A stretch of 64,000 bases of DNA from Cliona cf. orientalis (GCA_963930775.1 OZ005699.1:6965501-7029500), one strand, 5' to 3'; shown: positions 1-12,193, counted from the first letter of the stretch. The notes: generated from the letters alone by a model not told the origin. Program-made: numbers and translations.

Positions 1-703
1 CTCGATGAAAGAGACAGTAGCCGCTTCATTTCAAGAAGATTAGTGTGTAGCTCAAGTGACAGTTCTTATAACTCGATTGACTCATCACTAGGCTATCAAG
101 TACGCTTCTTGGCTTTATTTTGCACTAGATCTACTGATCTGGCATGCACATGGTACTATTACGTAATACTGTGCAATCAGTAATGAATTCTTGTATTTGT
201 GGTTATAGTTACTCTCTAACAGCAACAAAGTGTTGCAGGCTTAGCTTGCAAATTTGCAACATGTAGACTACTGCAATAAATCTCATAGCGCCGAGGGTTT
301 AGCACCATGCAATAGTGTTCATTGTATAAACTGCTATAATGGACTAAATTTAACAATGATTTACAATCACTGTGATCTGATTGGTCACTTAGAGGTCTCT
401 GTGTCTCATAGAGACCTACAAGTATATAATCAAGGGCAAACTGAAAGGTGCACAGTGCAACAGTAGCCTAGTCCTCAGGTCAACTACCACGGTACCGTTA
501 GAGTTGCTATAGTATTCTAAATCAGTTACTAGATAGATGTACCTCATCCAATGGTTTCTACACTTAAGAGACCCTCAGGTCCTTGGTATAGCACCCTCGC
601 TTCGCTTGGAATACTACAGCCTCGGGCCTTTGAGACTCTTAAAATGTATAGAGACCTTGGACTTGGTCGTTAACTATTATTTAGTAACTTATTCGATATA
701 TAG
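1..703. other. Left edge, no gene recognised
   Basis: No coding exon could be supported here. The short reading frames lack codon structure and splice signals. Positions about 395-660 contain GAGACC/GGTCTC words and a CTCGCTTCGCTTGG block that recur elsewhere in the window (compare 3290-4350 and 9310-9400), so this is probably repeat-derived. Upstream exons of the coiled-coil/Death gene that starts at 704 may lie here or to the left of the window. Confidence 0.4.
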
Positions 704-1990
704 CTTTGAAGGAAGAGTTCATGACAGTGGAAGAACACCTAAGCAGATTGAAGACAACACTAGACCGCATCAATCGTCAGGGTCAGGATTATGGGGATGA
801 CTTTAAGATTGGCGTGAGTCAGTGCATTAAGACATGTGATATTATAAGGAGGAAATTTGCTGATGAAAGGAAACAACTAACTCAACGTATACAGTGTCTG
901 GAGGACCAACTTAAATCACATGGTAGCTAACTATATTAAGTACCATAGAGATAATAATATATTATTATAGCTAACTACCATGGCCGGCAATAATACCAGT
1001 TGCAATGGTAGCTACCTGTAGCTATGTAGCAAGCTAATGAAGCTAAAATTATATTTGTAGCTAGCTGCTATGGAGCATCAGAAAGGATAATAATAGTAAT
1101 TTTATAACACTTAGTACCTGGCATATACCGTAGGTCGGGTCAGTTTAATTGCGAGTATCTAGATATTAATTGCAAATTGCGAGTTTTTCTACGTTTCGCA
1201 ATTAATAGATTCGCAAACATAAATGTGCATGTATACTACAGTACTACAGTACGGTACAGGGTCGTCCATCGCAGTTATTGGATTCACAATTTGACCTGAC
1301 TTGACTGGAACGCAATTATTTAACTATACGCAATTAAAACCCGTCCTTCAGTATTGGCATGTACGTAATACCAGCACTCCCCACGCCAATTATCGGCACC
1401 TAGTTTATGATGTATACGGACATCGCTGAAGCGTTTACGGACCTGAAACTTTCAATAGCCATATTGCACACCAAGAAAAATAAATAGGAAGAAAAGGACG
1501 ATATCACTAGCAAGAATGCGTGGCAAAGTAGCTCTATGTCCTTAAAATTAATATTGTGTAGCTAGCTAGCCACTTGTATGGGTCAATACTATAATATTAT
1601 TATACCTATCAGTCTGAGCTACAGCCATTATTATTCATCATTGCAGATTCCAGTAAAAAAAGTGACAGTTCTAATAGACTAACTGAACAGCATATTCCAC
1701 TCCTACTTCAAGAGCTGAACCAACATGCTACCAAGTGGCGGGAGATTGGAACTTGTTTACGATTCCATCCTGGTGAACTAAACAATATCCAAGCACGTCC
1801 AAATCTGACATCAGAAGCACCAAAGAGCTGGCTAGGGGCCTTGCTAGAGGAATGGGTCCAGTGGGCTCCAAGAGACCATCGACGGAGCTCTGGCTTTGCC
1901 ACTGTTGAAGCCTTGATGGAGGCACTTAGAAAAGCTAAACTAGCAGCAACTGCTCACGACTTAAACTTGCTACTATCAGCTGAGAACTAG
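704..1990 (+). CDS. Coiled-coil plus Death-domain protein, 5' end missing
   Basis: Two exons are supported: 704-922 and 1647-1990 (stop TAG). The first follows a TATATAG acceptor and encodes about 73 residues rich in E, K, R, Q and L with a heptad-like pattern, probably a coiled coil. The second follows TTGCAG. Phases agree: one base before the intron, two after. Exon 2 encodes about 114 residues with Death-domain features: LLQELNQHATKWREIGTCL, then a tryptophan-rich helix (LLEEWVQWAP) and a last helix ending LLLSAEN. The Death domain is therefore C-terminal, as in adaptors and receptors that recruit partners by Death-Death contacts. The start codon was not found. The donor GTAGCT is weak but is the only one that keeps the frame. 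The coiled-coil exon resembles the exon at 13122-13369. Confidence 0.65.
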
Positions 1991-2025
1991 ATCAACTGGC
2001 TACAATAACTAGCCTTAGGTAGATA
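1991..2025. other. Short spacer after Death-domain gene
   Basis: Only 35 bases separate the stop codon of the coiled-coil/Death gene from the TIR element that starts at 2026. The polyadenylation signal of that gene is therefore likely inside or beyond the element. Confidence 0.4.
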
Positions 2026-2696
2026 TATGTGACCCTCCACGAGTAAACCAAGCATAATGCGCGGAAAAAGTTTTTGAGTTAAGGCCACCATTACCAACTA
2101 CAACCTTTGAACTATTGCTCCAGCAAATTTGAAGTCTCTAGCCCGTGTAGTCATGGAGATATGAGCAAAAATATACCCGGATCGCCCGTACTCAAGTATT
2201 GCAAAAAATTGCATTGAACATTGCTACGTACGTTGCACGCGGAAGTCCGTATATTCGCCGTTTATGGTAAATACGTGGCCCCGCCCACTAAGTCAAAGAG
2301 CCAGATGGCTGCTAAAACGTTGGAAAGAGAGCAGCAGCCGGAAAAGAACAAAAAGATAAACGTATATATAGATCGTTAGTATACAAAATCGAAGAAAGAA
2401 GTGACTGGAGAGTTCTTTCTGTGCAGCTGCCGTGCTTGCCTAGCTGCAACTATGGCAACGGCTCCGTATCATGGACGATCATTGTTAGCTACACGGCCAA
2501 CTTCTTCGAGCCATAACTTGGTAAGTATAGCGTTCTAGAAGCTACGAAGCAGATTTTTGTGTAGAGGAATGATTCCTCTATCGATCTATACCAAAAAGTG
2601 AAAAATGATAATTATCACCTTGGGTAACTATTTTGGCCTGTATCTCAGATTGATATCCAGCGCATTATGCTTGGTTTCCTCGTGGAGGGTCACATA
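2026..2696. mobile_element. TIR element, about 670 bp, non-coding
   Basis: The ends are inverted copies of each other over about 35 bases. The left end begins TATGTGACCCTCCACGAG and the right end reads GGAGGGTCACATA on the plus strand. No transposase-like frame lies between them, so this is a non-autonomous (MITE-like) element. It sits directly downstream of the coiled-coil/Death gene. Its superfamily was not determined because no clear target duplication is seen. Confidence 0.65.
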
Positions 2697-3007
2697 TTAT
2701 ACACACTGAATTAGCAAGTCGTCTGTGTACTATTATAATATTATTATTATATCTGCATTTATTTATTGGGGCGAGCCTGAGTGAGCCCCACATAAACGGG
2801 AATGAACTGCACAAAAATTAATTAATGATAATAATTAATACCTTAAAGTTAACTGCATCTTAATTTAGCAAATTCACAAAATTAACATGAAGCTTAAATT
2901 TCTTTGCGACGACATAATTCTTATAATAAGCTAGGCGCCACCCTAATTTAGGCACCTACACAGCACGAAAGACTTAAGTGCACAAGAGTTCCATGGCTTG
3001 TTCACTG

Positions 3008-3147
3008 AGAGTTTCCAACCAGTTTCCAAGTTTGGGAAATGAACTCAGTGTGCAAGCTTGGACACTCAGGAAGTTAATGTTATCTTGCATTTGTGGTTGC
3101 TTGTACACTGAGTTCATTTCCCAAGTTTGGAAACTGCTTGGAAACTA
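3008..3147. repeat. Foldback repeat, 140 bp
   Basis: Two arms of about 40 bases are near-perfect inverted copies. The left arm contains AAGTTTGGGAAATGAACTCA and the right arm its reverse complement. A loop of about 55 bases separates them. The structure could form a long hairpin. No coding content. Confidence 0.6.
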
Positions 3148-3269
3148 CAAGTGAATAAGAAGTGTAACACTTGTGCACTGCCATCGTTCATGCAGTGCTA
3201 GTGAGTGAGAAAGCCCCTGCACTTTAGTGTATGTTTAAGCGGAATGATATTGCTTCAGCCTCGCGATCG

Positions 3270-4500
3270 GAGACTTTTGCACTGTTAGTGAAGTGAGGTC
3301 CTCTACTCGGACTCGGTCGAGATCATATGGCTTCAACGGCTACTTTTTGTGTGCCGCCTCTAAAATTTTATTCTTGCTTACCACGGTGAATCAAGCTCCA
3401 TCACCAGCTAGCTCTAAGGATTTCAAACATGCATGGTCAGCTACATTCATGAAGAAGAACCATGGTAGTCACAGCTACACAGTTTTGCTGATTTCATTCA
3501 ACGGACCATAAAAATTTAATGGTATGTCGACTTCAAGATTGATTTTAAAGCCTCGCCTTTCTTCGTACAATTCGACACTGATTTCTTTTCAGTAGCAGTA
3601 AACGTCAAACATGGATTTCTATCTTGTGAAACTCTCACAGAATGTATGTGGCTACAGCACCGCTGAACTGAATCACCCCCAAAAGTCTTTTTCGCAATGT
3701 TCCAAGCGAAGCGAGGTTTCTATATACCGGTACCCGGATTCGATTGATTTTTGTACGGTTTCTTTGCGAGCTTCTAAAAGTTCATTCTTGCTTTCTATAG
3801 TGAGTCCAGCTCCAAGGATGTTAAAAACAGTGATCTACTTTCACGAAGAGAGATGGCAGCCACAAGTTTATGATTGTCCTGGACTCCATGACCCACCAAA
3901 AAATTTTTTGCATCGTTCTTAAATCGTCGCCCTTCTTGGTGAACAGCGATGTTCTTTTTGGTGGTAACAGGCATCAAACATAGTTTTCTATCTTGTGGAA
4001 CTTTCATGGCTGCCACATGGCTGTAGCTAGTAGCTATCACCAAACTTTATTCTCTCATTGAACTCATTTCGCAATGTTTAAAATCTTCGCTCATTCTTGG
4101 GTTGAGCCGGCTGCCATCCTCCCTCAATACTTCATTACTATCCACAATAGTGCCTACAATACCATGAATAGCTAATTCATTAAAATCCACATGCGCACCA
4201 GCCAAGCTGATACATGTATAAAGATAGTTTCTGCTTATTTGAGCTGAGTGAGGATGTTTATGCACGAAGTAGCTATACTGCTATAGTTTCGAGCGAAGTG
4301 AGGTCTCTGCTCGGGCTTGAGAGTTACGTGACTCGCAAGCCTGAGTAGTGACCTTGCTTTGCTCCTGGGCATATCTTTTGTGTGCATCTAAATTTTCTTT
4401 CTTACTCTCTTTGGCGACTCAGGCCACATCACCATGTGTTACTGAGTCAAAAGTTGTGGACTTCCTCCAGATGGTCATGCAAGGCCTACAAACTCTACCT
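3270..4500. repeat. Three diverged copies of a 400-600 bp repeat
   Basis: Three segments begin with a variant of GCGAAGCGAGGT (near 3290, 3706 and 4290). Each is followed about 50-70 bases later by CTAAAA/CTTTCTTGCTT-type blocks and a TCAGCTCCATCACC-type block. The order of blocks is the same, so they look like tandem or clustered copies of one dispersed repeat. A related start motif occurs at 61310. Long frames here (such as 3611-3922) cross the repeat and are not considered genes. Confidence 0.4.
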
Positions 4501-5050
4501 TTCAGCTCAGTCACTGGGTAAATTAATGTTCCCGTGGTCAAAATGATCGCACCTTCTTGGCCCAAAGTTGTTCGTCCCGTCACTGATGCCAGGGTAAGGA
4601 TGTTGCTAGATGTGGCCTGTCAATTGGCATATTCTTGGCTTCATTGTTTCACGACTGATGACACAGTGGACCTCCTTTTGTTTACATGTTGCAATCTTTG
4701 GCCTTTCTCTGCATCTGAGTGGATGCCCAACGTCCTGAACTAGAGATGCACCCCTCCAATTTTTAAGGGATATACCGGGTAATCAGCTCTACCTCTACAT
4801 GCTTACAAGCAGCTCCTAGTACATCAATGTACGCACTCAGGATTCTACAGGAGTTTATTACTGGAAATGGTCGTCGTTGAACTAAGCATCAGTTCACAGT
4901 CCAGTCCATATACCCGGGACCCGTGCTGCATGCACTAATACACCACACCCTTGTCACGTGATCTAACTATAGCGCGCGCACGCGCATGATGATATGAGCA
5001 TGCAATCTCGAAGAGGAAACAGTACAGGATATTGGCACGGTGGCGAGAAC
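4500..5050. other. Intergenic, nothing recognised
   Basis: No exon, RNA gene or clear repeat ends were found. A GC-rich purine/pyrimidine run GCGCGCGCACGCGC lies near 4973. The region leads into a TATA-rich stretch at 5054 that may be a promoter. Confidence 0.4.
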
Positions 5051-5053
5051 TGC

Positions 5054-5067
5054 TATATATATATATA
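5054..5067 (+). promoter_or_regulatory. Possible TATA box of Kelch/Death gene
   Basis: A TATATATATATATA run lies 44 bases upstream of ATG 5111, which is followed directly by a GTAAGC donor. The spacing would allow a short 5' leader. AT runs are common in this window, so this is only a positional argument. Confidence 0.3.
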
Positions 5068-5110
5068 CACGAAGGTGCAACTCTAGTAATCATAACAAGC
5101 CGAGATCATC

Positions 5111-8100
5111 ATGGTAAGCCTGAATGGCTAGCGCTAGCCATAGAGGGGAATAATATATATATAATCTAGGCTAGGCTGACTTTGCGGGATCTACCTAAAA
5201 TTCATCCCGTACATGAGGGGTCAGGGGTTGGGTTTTGGGTAAGATTGTTTGTCAGGGTTAGTCTCCAGGGTCTCTATGGCATCATAGATAATAGATGGCA
5301 GGGTTAGTCTCAAGGATTAGTCTCCAGGGTTGATTTCAAGGGTTTGTCTATGTTCGAACTTTGCAGGTAGATCCTAAAAGTCAGTCTAACCATAATCTAT
5401 GCGTTAGTTGATTATTACTAGTGGGGGGCGTTCACAAACAGGTTTTAGGGGGGGGGGGGGGGTCTCGCAACGCGACGTTATGAAAAGTGCTGACTCAGCA
5501 TATCATGTACCAGAAGAAGTGCATGTAGCTGCAGCTACATGTACTAGTACCACACGTTGCTTCCAACCTTCATTGCTGGATTGTTGCCTATTTTAATATT
5601 GAAGATAAAAACGATGGTCAAAAAGTCAAGTTTTCCCTTGGATATTTATGGTGGTCTCAGTGTGTGGTGGGAATCGTTAAGAGGAGGCTGGGGGGAGGGG
5701 GATCTTGAGTTAACATCAAATTCAATTTGACGTTAAGCATGACAGAAACCTGTTTGTGAATGCCCCCTTATAATATCATGACAATAGATCATTTACTAAG
5801 TTTGTAGCTTTATTCCCCCACCCTCGCTCCATGGGCCCCTTTTGTTCCGAGCCTGCTATAGCTAGCTACCTAGTGTCGTGCCCAGCCCCTCCTACGCAAA
5901 AAGGGAGAAAGGGTTGCACTACCGTGTCCCTCCGGAATGCAATAATTGGTATTTTGGTGTGTGTTAAATAAGTACCATGCGCGCGCATAGCCGCATAGGT
6001 CGGGTGCATGCGTGCAACAGATAATTACATTCCAACCATCATAACTACGCTACTGCAATCTGATTGGCCACGTACGATTTTCAACGTGGGAACACGGCAG
6101 TGCGACCCTTTTCACCAGACCCTTTCTCCCTTTTTGCGTAGGAGGGGCTGGGCACGAGACTAATAGCTACCGTAGGCACTCATTATTTCTATGGGGTACC
6201 AGTTTGGCAGATACATGTACATAATTTAGTGAGTAGCCAGTTAAACTGTCTAATCGGTACCATGCATAAGTGAGATAATTAGTTCCTGGGTTGTATCAGG
6301 CATTATGATTAAATTTGCTCCTTTGGGGGGAGCGGGGGAACCCTGAGGAAGGAAATTTACTGTGATAAAATGCGTGAGATCAAGCGGTCAAGCTATAAAC
6401 TTGGAGATGATTAAGCGATCAAGGCATCCGTTTATAGACTAGTGCTCAAATTTCTCAGAGCACTTACCCTACATGCACACTACCATATTGTATACGTAGT
6501 GTACTTACTCACTGACAGTATTATTACCCCTTTGCTCTATGGCGTTATTCAGGATCATGTTGAAGAGATCAATGTTGATCATAGTAGTCTCTGGCATCCA
6601 TCTTTCATGCTTAAGGTTGATCGATGCTGTACAGCTTTCCCTGGAGGTCTGGTTTTCACTGGAATAAAACCAGTCCAATCTGTCTACTTAAATAATCATC
6701 TCTTTGTTGGTGGATTATACTCTGGAAGTGAACGAGAAAAGTGCAGGCTATTTGAGTATTCTGTTTTGCTCAACACTTGGGATATATTCGATATCAACCT
6801 TGCTGATTTTTGCCTTGCAACATACCAATCAAAGCTCTTACTAATAGGAGGTAGGGAGTGCAAATTCGACCTTAACGGTTTCTGCAGTGCTAATAAATCT
6901 GCGACAAAGAAAGTATGGATCTTAAATGATCAGTATCAGTTGCAGGAAGCTGATATTCCTCCAATGAACAAAGCACGAAAGTCTGCACTTGCTGCTAGTC
7001 ACCAAAATTATCTCATCATTGTTGGAGGGGATGATAGTAAATATAGCACAGTTGAAATTTATGATGGTGAAAAGAGAAAGTGGTCATTTGCCCCTTCTCT
7101 GCCTGAAACATCGCAACTGCAGTCCATTGTCGTGCACCCAAATGGTAACTTGTATATACAATTGTCTCATATAATGTCGAGCAGGGTATTCTGGGCAACT
7201 CTGCAATCACTGAGTGGTTCATGCACTCCAAATATTCAAGAAAGTAACGCTGAATCAATGTCATTTTGGAGAGATTTAGAGATCCCCGATTCGGAATCCT
7301 TGGATACAGTCTTTTCAAATCTAATACTTTGCCATGGTAACCTCTTAATACTTGGTGGTTCACATCAACATGATAAAAAGTATGTATTTGTTTATCAACC
7401 GTCTGTCAGTGATCCCAAACAACGATGGATTGACATTGCAGATATTCCCGTTGACCTTGATAAGTACACTACCGGTATGGCCCATATCATCAGCCTTCCA
7501 GATGACCAACTTCTACTATTTGGGCATGGTGGGACTTGGACGGAGGTCATGTTTCTCATATCATTTCATGGTACTAAGACTTAAACATACTAAATTAATT
7601 TGCTCCTGGGGGCTGGGTATATCAGGTTTTAATTATAATGTACCTCAGTAAATCAGTTTAATAAACTTTTTTAGTTTCTAATCAGGTTATGATTACGTTT
7701 GGTGTATATTCTTTTTTTTTTCAGTTTCAGCTGTTGAACTAAACTGCCTGTTTACACTGCGGGATCTTGAAAAGCTTGAATTAGCTAATCTACCGGTGTG
7801 CCAGAAACTAAAGCCATTTGCCTTTGATATAAAGACGAAACTTGGTCTTGGGAATCTCACTAAGGAGGAGACTCTCTTCCATAGAATTCATCATGGTAAT
7901 TCAGATTCTATCCGTACCTTTATTATCAGGTGGATTGAAAGTAGAAATCCAGACATTGAACATACGTGGCAGAGTCTCATCCTATTTCTGGAGGAATTTG
8001 GTGAGAAGAAGATTGCAAATGAACTGAAGCACTACTTGACCTGTGCTCCAGGGTATGCCATTTCTAACGAAACCAGCATGGAGGAATTGAGTACGTTGCT

Positions 8101-8131
8101 AACAATAATATGCATACATGCTGGCTTTTGA
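5111..8131 (+). CDS. Kelch-repeat plus Death-domain protein
   Basis: Proposed exons are 5111-5113, 6553-7570 and 7725-8131. Exon 1 is only ATG followed by GTAAGC; it is the least certain part. Exon 2 follows GTTATTCAG and gives about 340 residues with Kelch-like blades: repeated hydrophobic strands with GG pairs (LFVGGLYSG, LLLIGGREC, LIIVGGDDS, LLILGGSHQ). That predicts a beta-propeller, usually a protein-binding surface. The donor is CATG|GTACTA. Exon 3 follows a T-rich acceptor at 7724 (or 7730, also in phase) and encodes a Death domain: CLFTLRDLEKLELANLPV at its start, TWQSLILFLEEFGEKKIANEL at its end. The true 3' end could instead use the donor-like GTACGT at about 8091. Intron 1 would hold three TIR elements. 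A cytosolic scaffold is inferred; the ligand is unknown. Confidence 0.6.
5167..5392. mobile_element. Small TIR element with internal short repeats
   Basis: The left end (TAGGCTGACTTTGCGGGATC) and right end (GATCCTAAAAGTCAGTCTA) are inverted copies over about 24 bases with a few mismatches. Between them are several degenerate copies of CAGGGTTAGTCTCCAGGG. Non-coding. Confidence 0.5.
5423..5767. mobile_element. TIR element with 22 bp ends and a poly-G run
   Basis: The ends GGGCGTTCACAAACAGGTTT and AAACCTGTTTGTGAATGCCC are inverted copies with one mismatch. A run of G lies just inside the left end (about 5448-5462). No coding frame of the expected kind. A non-autonomous element of unknown superfamily. 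Confidence 0.6.
5871..6162. mobile_element. MITE of the TAGTCTCGTGCCCAG family, 292 bp
   Basis: The ends read TAGTGTCGTGCCCAGCCCCT and, inverted, AGGGGCTGGGCACGAGACTA; the inverted match continues for over 40 bases. The flanks are CTAGCTACC and ATAGCTACC, an 8-of-9 match that looks like a 9 bp target duplication. Nine-base duplications and long TIRs point to a Mutator-like (MULE) origin. Other members are listed at 10381, 12203, 13568 and 29306. Confidence 0.7.
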
Positions 8132-8213
8132 TAGTTTCTTGGGTAGCTATATAGCCTTCTCTGGCTTTTGATAGTTTCTCAGGTAGCTAGCCTTCTCTAC
8201 AATTCCTATCTAT

Positions 8214-8400
8214 ATACCGCATAGCCGGAAATATTGGCGGGAATTAAATTTGGCGGTTGAGTCCAAAATCACTATTGCAAGAGTATTGGTGGATTTAAAT
8301 TTGGTGATTCGGTACGGGATCACCACACGTATATATCCAAATGGGAAATTGGGCAGATTTTAATTTGGCGGTTGTAATATAGACTGCCAACCACCAAATT
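8214..8400. mobile_element. Degenerate TIR element, same family as 51719-51962
   Basis: The block TACCGCATAGCCGGAAATAT followed by TGGCGGGAATTAAATTTGGC matches the left end of the element at 51719. The right end is eroded and its exact limit is not clear. Confidence 0.45.
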
Positions 8401-8403
8401 ATG

Positions 8404-8700
8404 CACTCAGTAGCAATTTACTTTTTTGCGGTTATTAGGTAATTATGTGTTAATTACGATGAAACCTATGGTGTAATCTCTTAGGTATACTCTATGAGAT
8501 AATTATGAGAAAATTAGGCCTCGATGGAGCCCTTCTGGGACTTGAAATTCAGTGAAATATATAGAGTATCTTGCGCGTGTATCCAACGAATACCTTACAA
8601 GCATCGTGTTGCCTTCTCTGATGAGCAGCGATGGCCGAACTTCACGCGTTCTCTAGGCTGATGTAATCCCGTAGATATATATAGATAGCCCTGCGCTATA
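8404..8700 (+). repeat. Dispersed repeat, copy 1 (AGTAGCAATTTACTTTTTTG)
   Basis: This segment starts with CAGTAGCAATTTACTTTTTT and ends near TGATGTAATCCCGTAGATAT. Colinear diverged copies start at 30605 and 33508. No TIR and no coding capacity are seen. It may be a SINE or a fragment of a longer element. Confidence 0.5.
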
Positions 8701-9039
8701 TATAGCACGCACCATGAGCAGCGTGCCGCCAGACCAGTCTAGCTGTACTGCACTGTTGAGTTCTCAGCTTGCGTTGAAATTTTCACTATCGAGGTCCAGA
8801 GACACTCTCAGATTCCCGATGATCCGAGGCTAGTCTGCGACTAAGGTGCCGGCATCGTACTGTACAGTGAAGTGAACCCACTATATTGACGACCTTTACC
8901 ACCTACACCATTTCAACTATGCAGCTACTGAGTGCATGGTCAAGTGTTCATTTAACTCCCTGCCAAATTTTCTGGCTATACAGTAGGAGGATCATTATTA
9001 TGCATTCACTGTGGCTAATGATCTGAAGTACTTCAATGC
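8701..9039. other. Intergenic, nothing recognised
   Basis: Low-complexity AT and GC patches only. No exon or RNA gene is supported. Confidence 0.35.
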
Positions 9040-10333
9040 ACATAATAATCCCTATACGAAATCTTGTGCATGTAACATGCATGTTACATGCGTATTTCAG
9101 GTGATGACATGCACTAACCTTGGCGCATGTTATATGCAGGTTCCATTTGTATCTACATGCACGTAGCACGAATATTTCAAGTAACATGCATGGATTTGGG
9201 ACGATTCCATGCATGCTACATGCATGTTACATGACATGCATGTAACATGCGTAAGGATTAAAATAGGCGATTGAATCGCTTTCCTCATCTGTGTACACAT
9301 ACATGTATAGGTTATATCACGAGGTAGAGGTCTCTACGCGATTTATACACTGAGGGCCGCAGGCCCGAGGCTGTATAAATCACATAGGGACCGATACCGA
9401 GTGATATAACCGACTTGTACCATGGGCGATATGGTCTAACAACGCATTTATGGCCTAGCAACTACAGCGTACGCTATAAAAGATTCAAGCGCGTGCCTAG
9501 CAACAGTTCAAACTATCGTAGAGCGTTCTGACGCTAGACCATGATCCACGGCGACGCCATTTTTCTGTCCGAGTTCGACATTAGACTGATCACAATCCGT
9601 GGCGATACCATTAATTTTTTTAGTGTCCAACTCTAGCATCATCCTTGACATTCAGAACCACAGTCGCTGTGTCGATTTCAACTTGAAGAAATCAGCTACA
9701 GCGGCTCTTCTTTCAACTACTGACTAGGCATCCTATTGCTCCACCCACAAGTAACACGGAAACACCTGCCCACTAATCATTAGCGTAGTGCTCTGCATAT
9801 ATAGCGCCATTACACTATCTTCTCTTCTTTCATTACTGTAACTAAGGCACGATCATACAAAATTTCATAGCCTCAGCGCCATTACACTATCAGAAATTTA
9901 TACACCTACAAGAGGTGTATAAGTGATTTATACACCTTCAATAGAGCAATCTGATTGGTCAGATTGTTACAACCGTGGTACAAGTACATCATATAGATCT
10001 AGGCGGGATAGGGTCAGCAAACGTATAAACGTCAAGAGATTCAGAACGAGTATGATATACTTAGCACATACAAATATACATTAAACATGTCATGTCACTT
10101 ACACATGAAACATGCATGTCACTTGCCTGTTATATGCCTGTTACTCCTGCTACATGCGCTGTGCAAGCTACCCCTTATTTTGACATGTATACAACATGCA
10201 TTTTGTCCCTAGTGCTTGACATGCATTACACATGGATATAACATTCATGTTACAGGCATGTTTGGGTCAACATGCATGTAAGTGCTAGCAACATGCATGT
10301 TACATGCATAAGATTTTGTATAGGGATATTATG
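9040..10333. mobile_element. 1.3 kb TIR element rich in CATGCATGTTACATG palindromes
   Basis: The left end (AATCCCTATACGAAATCTTG then TGCATGTAACATGCATGTT) and the right end (inverted, with two mismatches) define TIRs of about 45 bases. Just inside both ends lie many imperfect copies of ACATGCATGTTACATGCA, itself nearly palindromic. The middle (about 9305-9990) holds another repeat with TTATATCACGAGG and GATTTATACACC blocks, perhaps a nested insertion. No transposase frame. Confidence 0.55.
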
Positions 10334-10380
10334 GTACTTTCACAAAAAAGGGCCCATGGGCTGTTGATCTTATTTTGGAA

Positions 10381-10657
10381 TAGTCTTGCTAGCCACACCC
10401 TTCAATCCCAAGAGAAAGAGGGTCTGGTGACCATGCGTACAGCAAATTGTTCCATCGGAATGCAATAATTGCAAAATACGTCACGGGTAACCACAAATAA
10501 TGCGGGGCCGACTATATTGCGCACGTGCCGCCAGTGAAGTGTTGCCAAGCAATAATTTCAAATCTCGAATCTGATTGGACGCGACCAACAACTCGTTGTA
10601 CGCATGGTCACCAGACCACTCTTTACCTCGGATTGGGGGGTGTGGCGTGCGAGACTA
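10381..10657. mobile_element. MITE of the TAGTCT family, 277 bp, with direct repeats
   Basis: The ends TAGTCTTGCTAGCCACACCC and GGGTGTGGCGTGCGAGACTA are inverted copies. The flanks carry ATTTTGGAA on both sides (10372-10380 and 10658-10666), a clean 9 bp target duplication. The match extends to 12 bases if the next three are counted. The interior has no gene; a short frame at 10525 lies wholly inside it. Confidence 0.7.
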
Positions 10658-12193
10658 ATTTTGGAATAGGGCAACTCCAGCCCTGTATATGTCAGAAAAG
10701 GTTCAGTAGGTTCAAAAGGTCATCAAGAGCACCCCAGTAATGTGCATTCTTGTTCCAATTGCAAATTTGGACAGTCTTGGTGATGAATGCTACTTTCTCC
10801 GAGGCAGTGACAAAGGTTTTGAAAGTATACCGTAATTTCATTCTTTGTGTTAGAAATATTCGTATAACAATACTTTCGTCACTGAACTTGAAGCATGCGC
10901 CATGTATTCGCTGTATAAGTTAGTTTAGGTAGACTAGTTTCGCTTATTGTCGCTTTGCGAAAAAGGAAAATTTAACAATGAAATTTTTGCGAATTATGGT
11001 AACCAGCAGCTTTTCTATGGCATCATTCTTTCTTGCCTTGCTATCAAAGAGGTAAAATGGTAGCCCAGTAAGTCGTTTACGAAGGGTACAGGGCTCGAAG
11101 TAGCATTAGATGTGACCAATGGCTTATAGACTCCTAAAGGAGAAGGGGGTATGTATTAAACTAGAGCTCTATAGAACACATACCCCGCGCGCGCTGGAGC
11201 TGAGCATCGATGTCAGAGCATAATAATATTATCCATGGTCAGAGAACTCGATGATGCAAGCAGCCTATTGACGACCTTTACCGACATACTGTGCCAGGTT
11301 GTGCGCATGAGCAGAGAGCACATTGTGGGGTAGTGTACATAGGCGTGGCCAACAAAACGCAGTATTTGCAACGCTTGTGGGCCTTATCAAACGATTCGAA
11401 GCATACTGAAGCCAGTTTTTCGGCGATATTTACGGATACATTGCATTTACGAGTCGCTCAGATGCCTAGATCTCCAGATTTGGCGATATTTGTGCTAACG
11501 ATAGATGACAGACAGGCAGACAACAGACAAAACCGATCATATTTACCCCTTGTGCATGCACGCGGGGTAATAAGCACCTGGCAAAATTCATAATATATAA
11601 GCTAAAAATAGTAGAAATCCTCAATATGGATAGTGAAATCCAGACAGCAGCTGTTACTATGATTAGTTACAAACCACTGATCTGAATTTTGCTAGGTACA
11701 CAGGACAGTATGGCAGTTAGTAAACATGCATCTATAAGATAAGCCCTTGACTTGATGAAAAATACAATCGATACACTTTCGTAGCAAGATATCTGCGGTA
11801 CAGCAGTGAAATCAATACTCTCATACAAACGTACATGTATCGGTGCACGTGATTAATTGGTTGTGACATTTGACCCTGTTGAACCTCTTCTGTGTGTGCA
11901 TGTATGTGCATGCAGACTTATGAAAAAAAATTATGTGAAGTTCAAGAGCTCTGTTGGAGGAGGTATATTTAATATGTTATCAAAACTAAAGCAGTGACAT
12001 AACATAATTTGCATACGCATAACTTGCACAGATACATTCCTGATGATGTAGCTTAGGACTCGAGCTCACCAGTGTGACATGTGCCTGCTTGTCATGTGGT
12101 GCACCCATACACAGCTGCTGAGTCATTGTGGTCAATGTAGTTGATGGGTGGGTGCCCACCCTAGCCAACCACATGGTCCTACATACTGATACT
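10658..12193. other. Intergenic, nothing firm
   Basis: No exon, RNA gene or well-bounded repeat was found over about 1.5 kb. The frames at 11291 and 11986 show no domain and no splice context. A GGGGTATGTATTAAACT / CATACCCCGCGCGC pair near 11140-11195 is a weak inverted repeat. Confidence 0.35.

Noticed and set aside
1127-1353. Possible TIR element (TACCGTAGGTCGGGT to ACCCGTCCTTCAGTA)
   Set aside because: The ends match too poorly to call without other copies.
3611-3922. 103-residue frame
   Set aside because: It crosses the diverged repeat at 3270-4500, has no domain and no splice context.
10525-10740. 71-residue frame
   Set aside because: It begins inside the MITE at 10381-10657 and has no domain.
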